Of a stretch of DNA of 64,000 nucleotides, positions 57,819 to 64,000 are shown piece after piece (positions within the stretch are counted from its first letter, which is position 1; each line of letters opens with the position of its first letter). The position numbers were made by a program, and so were the translations under genes. The notes below the pieces were generated by a model that saw only the letters and a list, made by a program, of their open reading frames with translations, was not told the origin of the DNA and did not search any database. Source of the DNA: Arthrobacter sp. StoSoilB19. GTDB lineage: Bacteria; Actinomycetota; Actinomycetes; Actinomycetales; Micrococcaceae. The stretch covers positions 372,001 through 436,000 of the forward strand of contig NZ_AP024650.1 of the NCBI RefSeq assembly GCF_019977275.1, written 5' to 3'.

Positions 57819-60362
57819 TCAGGCTTCCCGAACCACTTCGGCCGGGTCCTTGTCCACGCGCCAGCCGCGCCACCGGGGATGCCGCAGCTTGCCCGGCCCG
57901 GTCCATTCGCCGTAGGTCACCTCGCCCACGAGTTCCGGCGAGACCCAGTGGGCGTCGGCGGCGTCGGGGCGGGGGACGTCATGGAACGGCGACGTCTTCC
58001 GGCCAAGCCGCTCCACCGTCTGCCGCAGTTCCGTGAGTTCGCGCATGCTGAAACCGCTGCCCACCCTGCCGACGTATTGCAGCTTGTCGCCGTCGGGAAT
58101 TCCCACCAGCAGCGACCCCACCGTGTCCTGGCGTCCGCCCTTTCCCGGCCGCCAGCCGCCCACCACCACTTCCTGGGTCTGTTCTGTCTTGAGCTTGATC
58201 CACGTCCGGGTCCGCTGGCCGCTCACGTAGCGGCTGTCCGTCCGCTTGGCCATGATTCCTTCCAGCCCAAGCTCCTGCGCGCTTTCCATGAGGAGGTCCA
58301 CAGGTTCGTCCAGCACCATGGAGAGTTCCACGGGGCAGCCGGACGGGCGGAAGAATTCCTCCAGCCGGCGCCGCCGGGTGCTGAGCGGCTTGCGCCGGAG
58401 GTCTTCTCCGTTGTCGAAGAGCAGGTCGAACAGCATCAGCTGGACCGGGATGGTGGTGCGGGCTTTGGCGACGTCGGCGGCCCGGGTCAGCTTCATCCGT
58501 CCCTGCAGCAGGCCGAAGTCGGGTTTCCCGCCGGGCCCGACGGCGATGATCTCACCGTCCGCCACGAAAGGGTGCTCCGGCCAGCAGGCCCGGTCCGTGA
58601 ACTCGGGATAGGTGCGGCTGACGTCGTTGCCGTTGCGGGAGAAGATCCGGACCCTCTCCCGGTCTGCCACCAGGATGGCCCGGACGCCGTCCCATTTGAG
58701 CTCGTACTGCCATGCGCTGCCCTGCAGGTCACTGGTGTTCCCGGAGGTGGCCATCATGGGCTGGTATTCCAGTGGGTCTGCGGGAGCGCCGTTGGCAGGG
58801 TCCACAGTTTCAGCAGGCGCGGCGGCCGGTGCAGGGTCCACTGCGCCTGCTTCCTGCGACGGCTCCGTCGCTGCCGGGGCCGCGTGCCGCCGTCGTCCGC
58901 CTTGATGCTCCTGGTCCATCAGGTGGACCAGCCACTGGCTCTCGGCGTCCTTGCCCTGTCCGCGGCCCGTATGGATAAGCGCGATCTTCCTGGTCCCGCC
59001 AAGGCCGCCGCCCTCCGACCCGGTCAGGGTGACGATGACTTCCTTTCCGTTGATCCACTTGTGCAGTTCGTACGTGCCGGTGTCCCAGATGGTCATGACG
59101 CCCGCCCCGTACTGTCCCTTGGGGATTGTGCCGTGGAAGGTGAGGTAGTCCATGGGATGGTCCTCGGTCTGGACCGCCAGGTTGTTCTTGGCCCCGGACT
59201 CCGGAATGCCCTTGGGCAGGGCCCACGACACCAGGACACCCTCGTGTTCCAGCCGGAGGTCGTAGTGCAGCCGGCTGGCGTGGTGCTCCTGGATCACAAA
59301 GCTGTTGCCACCGGCGGGGATGCCCGCGAAGGGTTCAGGCGTTGCCTTGGGATCGCGCATGGAACGGTACCTGCCCAGGCGGGGATCGCCGTCGTGGGAT
59401 GCCTCCCCCTGGCCGGGGCCGCCGTCGGGAGTGCCGTCAGCGCCTTCCGCAGCGCCGGCTGCGGCACGGGCCCCGGCATTGACGACGGCGGCGAAAGGGT
59501 CCTTGCCGTCGCGCACCCGGCGCAGGACCTCCTGGTAGTCCAGGTGCTTGAGCCCCTGGGATGCGATTTCCCGCCAGGTCCGTGGTGCGGCCACCAGGGG
59601 CGTGGGCCGGCCCCGCAGTGAGTAGGGGACCACGGTGGTCTTCGCGGCGTTGTTCTGGCTCCAGTCCACCAGTACCTTTCCCGCACGGAGCGACTTCTTC
59701 ATGTCGCTGACGGCGAGGTCCGGGTGGTCCGCTTCAAGGGCCCGGGCCAGTTCCCGGGCGAAAGCGGAGATCTGCTCAGAGGTCTGCGTCCCGTCCAGCG
59801 CCGCGTAGAGGTGGATGCCCTTGCTGCCGCTGGTGACCGGCACCGGGTCCAGGCCCACATCCTGCAGGATGGACCGCGCCAGGAGGGCCACCTCGCGGCA
59901 TTCGGGCAGCCCGGCCCCTTCGCCCGGGTCCAGGTCGAGCACCAGCCGGTCCGGGTTGAGTTGGTTGCCATGCGAATCCACCCGCCACTGCGGTACGTGG
60001 ATTTCGATCGAGTTGATCTGGCCGAACCAGGTCAGGGTGGCGGCGTCGTTGACCAACGGGTAGTAGATGGTCCGGTCCTTGTGGGTGATCGCCGCCCTCG
60101 GCAGCCAGCCCGGCGCTGACTCCTCCAGGTCCTTCTGGAAAAACACCTCACCCGGCTTGTCCGCGGTGCCCACGCCGTTGACCCACCGCTTGCGCGTGGC
60201 GGGACGGTTGGCCGCCGCCGGGATCAGGACGTGGGCCACCGCGGCGTAGTAGGCCAGCACGTCCGCCTTGGTGGTACCGGTCTCCGGATAGATGATTTTG
60301 TCCAGGTTGGTCAGCGTCAGTTCGCGCCCCGCTACCCGGACACGTTCCCTACTCCCGGCCAC
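57819..60362 (-). CDS. ligD: ATP-dependent DNA ligase D (POL-PE-LIG)
   Basis: An 847-residue LigD that repairs double-strand breaks with Ku. The order is polymerase, phosphoesterase, ligase, as in mycobacteria. The primase-like polymerase (about 1-300) has D143/D145 in LVLDLDPGEG. The 3'-phosphoesterase (about 340-490) shows IQEHHASRLHYDLRLEHEG (H360, H366, D368). After an Ala/Pro linker (about 495-530) the ligase begins and its adenylated Lys is K556 in YELKWDGVRA. GTG 60362 has GGAGGTG 8 nt upstream. It diverges from ku across only 40 bp, suggesting a shared, compact promoter. Confidence 0.97.
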   Translation of the reverse strand: MAGSRERVRVAGRELTLTNLDKIIYPETGTTKADVLAYYAAVAHVLIPAAANRPATRKRWVNGVGTADKPGEVFFQKDLEESAPGWLPRAAITHKDRTIYYPLVNDAATLTWFGQINSIEIHVPQWRVDSHGNQLNPDRLVLDLDPGEGAGLPECREVALLARSILQDVGLDPVPVTSGSKGIHLYAALDGTQTSEQISAFARELARALEADHPDLAVSDMKKSLRAGKVLVDWSQNNAAKTTVVPYSLRGRPTPLVAAPRTWREIASQGLKHLDYQEVLRRVRDGKDPFAAVVNAGARAAAGAAEGADGTPDGGPGQGEASHDGDPRLGRYRSMRDPKATPEPFAGIPAGGNSFVIQEHHASRLHYDLRLEHEGVLVSWALPKGIPESGAKNNLAVQTEDHPMDYLTFHGTIPKGQYGAGVMTIWDTGTYELHKWINGKEVIVTLTGSEGGGLGGTRKIALIHTGRGQGKDAESQWLVHLMDQEHQGGRRRHAAPAATEPSQEAGAVDPAPAAAPAETVDPANGAPADPLEYQPMMATSGNTSDLQGSAWQYELKWDGVRAILVADRERVRIFSRNGNDVSRTYPEFTDRACWPEHPFVADGEIIAVGPGGKPDFGLLQGRMKLTRAADVAKARTTIPVQLMLFDLLFDNGEDLRRKPLSTRRRRLEEFFRPSGCPVELSMVLDEPVDLLMESAQELGLEGIMAKRTDSRYVSGQRTRTWIKLKTEQTQEVVVGGWRPGKGGRQDTVGSLLVGIPDGDKLQYVGRVGSGFSMRELTELRQTVERLGRKTSPFHDVPRPDAADAHWVSPELVGEVTYGEWTGPGKLRHPRWRGWRVDKDPAEVVREA

Positions 60363-60402
60363 GGGGCTTCACCTCCGGCCCGCTCTGATGTTGACTGTAT
60401 GA

Positions 60403-61500
60403 ATGAGAGCCATCTGGAAAGGTGCCATCGCGTTCGGGCTGGTCAACGTGCCCGTCAAGGTCTACAGCGCCACTGAGGATCATGACATCAGTCTGCACCA
60501 GGTTCACAATGCCGACGGCGGCAGGATCCGTTACCAGCGCCGGTGCGAAGTGTGCGGCGAGGTGGTGGACTACTCGGACATCGAGAAGGCGTTCGAGGAG
60601 GACGGCCGCACGGTGGTCCTGTCCAAGGATGAGCTCAAGTCCATTCCCGCGGAGAACAGCCACGAGATCGAGGTGGTGCAGTTCGTTCCGTCTGAGCAGC
60701 TCGAACCCATGATGTTCGAGAAGAGCTACTACCTGGAGCCGGACTCCAAGTCGCCCAAGGCCTACGTGCTGCTCCGCCGGGCCCTGGAGGACACGGACCG
60801 GGTGGCCATCGTCCAGTTCGCGCTGCGGGAGAAAACCCGGCTGGGGGCCCTGCGGATCAAGGACGACGTGCTGGTGCTGCAGTCCCTTCTCTGGCCCGAC
60901 GAGGTACGGGAGGCGAACTTTCCCGCCTTGGACGCCGACATCAGGATCTCCGCCCAGGAACGGGACATGTCCGCGGCGCTGGTGGAGTCCATGGCTGCCG
61001 ATTTCGACCCCACGTCCTTCACCGACGAGTACCAGGTGCAGCTCCGCCAGCTCATCGAGGCCAAGCTCGAACAGGGTGAATCGCTGGACACGGAGGAGAC
61101 CTTCGGCGTCGAAGCCGGTGAGGGCGGCAAGGGCGAGGTCATCGACCTGATGGAGGCCCTCAAGCGGAGCCTGGACAGGAAGCGTGGCGGCGGCGAGGCC
61201 GCTGCCACGGGGACTTCCGACGACGAAGCAGATACCGGGGAGGAGGAGGCCGAGCCCGCCAAACCGGCGCGGAAAGCGTCCGCGAAGTCCCCGGCTCCGA
61301 AAACCGCTGCCGCCAAGTCGAGCGCAGCCAAATCGACGGCTTCCAAGTCAACGGCCGCCAAATCGGGTGCAGCCAAATCAACCGCCTCCAAATCAACAGC
61401 GTCTAAATCAGCGGCCAAGTCCACGGACACCAAGTCCACTGGAACCAAGACCGCAGAAAAGCCTGCGGCCAAGGCCACCAGGGCGCGCAAGCCTGCCTGA
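60403..61500 (+). CDS. ku: Ku protein, NHEJ DNA-end binding
   Basis: A 365-residue Ku homologue that forms a ring on broken DNA ends and recruits LigD. The core (about 1-255) starts MRAIWKGAIAFGLVNVPVKVYSAT and shows the zinc-like CEVCGEVV, QFVPSEQLEPMMFEKSYYLEP and KPAYVLLRR-like KAYVLLRRALE. A C-terminal extension of about 95 residues is Ala/Ser/Lys-rich with AAKS/ASKS repeats, longer than usual and suited to binding DNA. ATG 60403 is 40 bp from the ligD start on the opposite strand. Confidence 0.97.
   Translation: MRAIWKGAIAFGLVNVPVKVYSATEDHDISLHQVHNADGGRIRYQRRCEVCGEVVDYSDIEKAFEEDGRTVVLSKDELKSIPAENSHEIEVVQFVPSEQLEPMMFEKSYYLEPDSKSPKAYVLLRRALEDTDRVAIVQFALREKTRLGALRIKDDVLVLQSLLWPDEVREANFPALDADIRISAQERDMSAALVESMAADFDPTSFTDEYQVQLRQLIEAKLEQGESLDTEETFGVEAGEGGKGEVIDLMEALKRSLDRKRGGGEAAATGTSDDEADTGEEEAEPAKPARKASAKSPAPKTAAAKSSAAKSTASKSTAAKSGAAKSTASKSTASKSAAKSTDTKSTGTKTAEKPAAKATRARKPA
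61310..61450 (+). repeat. degenerate 12-bp repeats coding for Ku AAKS tail
   Basis: Units encoding AAKS, TASKS and similar tetrapeptides repeat about a dozen times in the 3' part of ku. Synonymous differences between units suggest age rather than recent slippage. Confidence 0.75.
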
Positions 61501-61631
61501 CCCGGGCGCCCAGCCGCAATCCTGCCTTTACAGCGGCCTGTATCGCGTCCACAATGAGTCGCATCGCAGCCTCCGCTGTGCCAACAGTGTGCTGTCGCCC
61601 ATTTTGAACGGACACGTAGAGGGGCACGGAC

Positions 61632-62474
61632 ATGGACAACCAGACCGACGTGATGGACGCTGACCGGGAGCTGAAGAAGAAGCACCGGGCCATGTGGGCG
61701 TCAGGTGACTACCCGGCCCTCGCCGATGAGATGCTCCTGGAACTGGGCGCCGTCCTCGTCGAAGCCTCCGGTATCAGGCCGCGCCAGCGGGTCCTCGACG
61801 TGGCGGCAGGAACCGGCAATGCAGCCATTCCCGCAGCCATGATGGGTGCCAAAGTGGTGGCCAGCGACCTCACCCCCGAGCTTTTCGAGGCAGGGCGCCG
61901 GGAAGCCGCAAACCGCGGCGTCAGCCTGGAGTGGCAGGAAGGCGACGCCGAAGCCCTGCCCTTCGGCGATGCAGAGTTCGACGCTGTGATGTCCTGCATC
62001 GGCGTCATGTTCGCGCCGCACCACCAGGCGGCGGCCGACGAGTTGCTCCGGGTGTGCAAGCCGGGAGGGTCCATAGGGCTGCTGTGCTGGACGCCGGAAG
62101 GGTTCATCGGGCAGATGTTTACCGCGATGAAGCCGTTCGCTCCACCGCCCCCGCCGGGTGCGCAGCCGGCGCCGCTGTGGGGGAGCGAGGAGCATGTCCG
62201 CGAACTGTTGGGCGACAGGGTTACCGAAATCCATACCCGCAAGCAGAACCTGGCGGTCAAGAGCTTCCACCAGCCCGCGGACTTCGTCAGGTACTTCAAG
62301 TCCCATTATGGCCCCATGATCTCCGTGTACAAATCACTGGGCGAGGACCAGGACAAGGTCAAGGCACTGGACCAGGCCCTCACGGAGCTGGCGGACTCGT
62401 TCGGCGACGCCCACGGTGATGTGCCCTTCCAGATGGAATGGGAGTACCTGCTCTTCACGGCCAGGAAAGCCTGA
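61632..62474 (+). CDS. class I SAM-dependent methyltransferase
   Basis: A 280-residue methyltransferase of the UbiE/type 11 kind. The SAM loop is VLDVAAGTGNAAIPAA, then VVASDLTPELFEAGRREA and GDAEALPFGDAEFDAVMSCIG. The C-terminal region with TEIHTRKQNLAVKSF is typical of uncharacterised actinobacterial members. Substrate is unknown. It stands 3 bp before the SRPBCC gene, which is probably translated with it. Confidence 0.9.
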   Translation: MDNQTDVMDADRELKKKHRAMWASGDYPALADEMLLELGAVLVEASGIRPRQRVLDVAAGTGNAAIPAAMMGAKVVASDLTPELFEAGRREAANRGVSLEWQEGDAEALPFGDAEFDAVMSCIGVMFAPHHQAAADELLRVCKPGGSIGLLCWTPEGFIGQMFTAMKPFAPPPPPGAQPAPLWGSEEHVRELLGDRVTEIHTRKQNLAVKSFHQPADFVRYFKSHYGPMISVYKSLGEDQDKVKALDQALTELADSFGDAHGDVPFQMEWEYLLFTARKA

Positions 62475-62477
62475 GCC

Positions 62478-62909
62478 ATGGCGGAGAACCATGTGGCAAC
62501 GTCCGCCACCACCATCAACGCAAGTCCTGGGCGGGTGTGGGAGGTGATCACGGACCCGGCTGCCGTAAAGGAGTTCATGTTCGGGACCACGCTGGAGACC
62601 GACTGGAACGTTGGAAGCCCCATCACCTGGCAGGGCGAGTGGGAAGGAAAGGCGTACCAGGACAAAGGCGAAATCCTGGCGGTTGAACCGGGACGGAAAC
62701 TGGTCCACACCCATTTCAGCCCGTTGTCCGGCCAGGAGGACGAGCCGGACAACTACCACACACTCGAATGGACGCTCGAGGACCAGGGCGGCGCCACCCG
62801 GCTGACACTGGCCCAGGACAGGAACCCCACCGAGGAAGCCGCCGCGCACTCGAAAGCCATGTGGGACAAGCTCCTGGCCGACGTCAAGGCGCTCGCTGAA
62901 CGCCGCTGA
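62478..62909 (+). CDS. SRPBCC/AHSA1-like protein
   Basis: A 143-residue START-like helix-grip protein of the SRPBCC/AHSA1 group. The start TSATTINASPGRVWEVITDPAAVKEFMFG and the late RLTLAQDRNP and KAMWDKLLADVKALAE blocks are characteristic. It likely binds a small hydrophobic molecule. The close spacing to the methyltransferase suggests a joint role. A terminator follows. Confidence 0.9.
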   Translation: MAENHVATSATTINASPGRVWEVITDPAAVKEFMFGTTLETDWNVGSPITWQGEWEGKAYQDKGEILAVEPGRKLVHTHFSPLSGQEDEPDNYHTLEWTLEDQGGATRLTLAQDRNPTEEAAAHSKAMWDKLLADVKALAERR

Positions 62910-62964
62910 CCCGCCCGCCCTTGGAACCAACGCTTAACCGGGGTGCCCAACGCTTAAAAGCCAA

Positions 62965-63015
62965 GCGGCCGCCGTCGGATGTTCTTCCAATGGGGGAACA
63001 TCCGACGGCGGCCGC
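62965..63015. terminator. 20-bp perfect bidirectional terminator
   Basis: Perfect 20-bp arms (62965-62984 and 62996-63015) with an 11-nt loop lie between the converging SRPBCC and ptsH genes. Confidence 0.93.
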
Positions 63016-63051
63016 CGGCTTGTGTGCTGCCCTCAGGCAGCGTGGCTGCTG

Positions 63052-63327
63052 CTAGGCGTCGTGGTCCGTTTCCAGGATCTGCACCAGGTGGTCCAGCGCA
63101 TCGTCCGCACCGGCACCTTCGGCGCGGAGCACCACCACGTCGCCGTGCGACGCGCCCAGGCTCATAAGGGACAGGATGCTGGCGGCGTCCATCGCCTCGT
63201 CGACCGGCTCGCCTTCACGGGCGATGGTGATGTCCAGGTCGTACTCGCCGGCTGCCTCTGCAAAGATGGCGGCGGGGCGGGCGTGCAGGCCCACGCGGCT
63301 GGCGACGGTTGCGGTGCGTTCTGGCAT
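63052..63327 (-). CDS. ptsH: HPr phosphocarrier protein
   Basis: A 91-residue HPr, the phosphate carrier of the phosphotransferase system. The active His is H15 in VGLHARPAA, and the regulatory Ser region is AASILSLMSLGA (S50). It follows the fructose permease gene by 67 bp on the same strand and forms the end of a fructose PTS operon. Start ATG 63327 is preceded by AAAGGAGCAAC. Confidence 0.95.
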   Translation of the reverse strand: MPERTATVASRVGLHARPAAIFAEAAGEYDLDITIAREGEPVDEAMDAASILSLMSLGASHGDVVVLRAEGAGADDALDHLVQILETDHDA

Positions 63328-63394
63328 TGTTGCTCCTTTAGTCTTTCGGCGTGCTGAGGGTTCAGCGGCCGGTGGGGTATGCGGCTAAGCCGGT

Positions 63395-64000
63395 TCAGAC
63401 GGTTACGGGAACCGGTTCAACCGTATCAACGGTCTTCTTGACTGCCCAGCGCTTCAGGGCGATGACCGACAGCGCGGTGATCACCGTGCCGACGGCGATT
63501 GAGACGACGAACATCAGGAAGTTGTCGATGGCGAAGAACACGAAGAGTCCGCCGTGGGGTGCTTTGGACCCGACGCCCGCCGCCATCGAGATGGCTCCGG
63601 TCACGGCCCCGCCCAGCATGCTGGCGGGGATGACGCGCAGCGGGTCGGCTGCGGCGAAGGGGATTGCACCTTCGGAGATGAAGGAGGCCCCCAGCAGCCA
63701 GGCGGCCTTGCCGTTTTCCTGCTCAGCCAGGCTGAAGAGCTTCTTGTTCAGGACGGTGGAGGCCAGTGCCATGGCCAGCGGGGGAACCATGCCGGACGCC
63801 ATGACGGCTGCCATGATCTGCCACGGTGCCTGGTTGTCCATGGTTGCTGCACCCAGGCCGGCGACGGCGAAGGAGTAGGCAACCTTGTTGACCGGTCCGC
63901 CGAGGTCGAAGCACATCATCAGGCCCAGGATTACGCCCAGGGCGATGGCGCCGGCGCCGGTCAGGCCCGACAGCCACGCGTTCAGGCCCTTGGTGATGGC
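63395..64000 (-). CDS. fruA: fructose PTS permease, IIC part, 5'-partial
   Basis: The last 201 residues of a fructose-type PTS permease, open to the window end. MMCFDLGGPVNKVAYSFAVAG, then GMVPPLAMALAS, FISEGAIPFAAADPLRVIPASMLGGAVTGAISM and KAPHGGLFVFF are the conserved IIC-Fru blocks. The rest (IIC start, probably IIB and IIA) lies beyond 64000. Together with ptsH it should import fructose as fructose 1-phosphate. Confidence 0.93.
   Translation of the reverse strand, partial: AITKGLNAWLSGLTGAGAIALGVILGLMMCFDLGGPVNKVAYSFAVAGLGAATMDNQAPWQIMAAVMASGMVPPLAMALASTVLNKKLFSLAEQENGKAAWLLGASFISEGAIPFAAADPLRVIPASMLGGAVTGAISMAAGVGSKAPHGGLFVFFAIDNFLMFVVSIAVGTVITALSVIALKRWAVKKTVDTVEPVPVTV

Noticed and set aside
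57780..59621. 613-codon frame opposite ligD
   Set aside because: All three LigD domains read cleanly on the other strand, and this frame shows no domain.
61310..61450. Possible CRISPR or minisatellite in ku
   Set aside because: It is in frame and codes for the AAKS tail of Ku, with no unique spacers.

Overview
The window is high-GC actinobacterial chromosome. A DUF222/HNH (13E12-type) gene, a three-domain LigD beside Ku, DUF4193, DUF3040, dodecin, an ANTAR regulator, GTG/TTG starts and intergenic perfect hairpins all point to Micrococcaceae, most likely Arthrobacter or Pseudarthrobacter. That placement is inference from family content, with no marker gene to confirm it. I see no rRNA, tRNA, CRISPR array, phage or intact insertion sequence. 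The region is catabolic and accessory, made of short operons each next to a regulator or a palindromic operator.

1-8.4 kb: the 3' part of an FAD aromatic hydroxylase overlaps a DUF3500 gene and converges on a bicupin quercetin-dioxygenase-like gene. DUF4193, an SDR lacking the normal YxxxK, an MHS-type MFS transporter and a helix-rich unknown protein follow. 8.5-15 kb: aminotransferase plus RraA-type aldolase, a small CP-motif protein, a LysR regulator and pxpABC. Copies of the dyad ATAAGGGCNGCTTAT lie near three of these units, suggesting one regulon. 15-19.2 kb: SDR, D-2-hydroxyacid dehydrogenase, gluconate 5-dehydrogenase-like, idonate 5-dehydrogenase-like and gluconokinase genes run as an overlapping sugar-acid operon. 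19.2-25.6 kb: TetR with an EamA exporter, DUF3040, aldo/keto reductase, GAF-ANTAR and malQ.

25.7-35 kb: secreted GH13 amylase with two X25 modules, a lactonase-fold protein, a PrmC-related methyltransferase, DUF222-HNH, and small membrane or stress proteins. 34.2-40 kb: TetR, acyl-CoA dehydrogenase, thiolase, acyl-CoA ligase and aldo/keto reductase form a beta-oxidation-like operon. 40-44 kb: two aldo/keto reductases and an epimerase-like gene diverge from a MmyB-like regulator across a perfect 17-bp palindrome. 44.2-44.7 kb: a second CP-motif protein and dodecin.

44.8-50.6 kb: a GntR-controlled sugar-acid operon (four-carbon acid sugar kinase, threonate-type dehydrogenase, GntP permease, FBA-type aldolase). 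The usual OtnC and OtnI are absent, and its enzyme set matches the domains of a plant fusion protein. 50.7-57.7 kb: DUF1304, acyltransferase 3, GNAT, SDR, FUSC-like and ProP-like membrane genes. 57.8-61.5 kb: divergent ligD/ku for non-homologous end joining. 61.6-64 kb: methyltransferase, SRPBCC protein, HPr and the C-terminal part of a fructose PTS permease that runs off the window.

The two loci that look most like undescribed biology are the LysR-dyad regulon (aminotransferase, aldolase, oxoprolinase, small CP protein) and the OtnK-LtnD-GntP-FBA operon.
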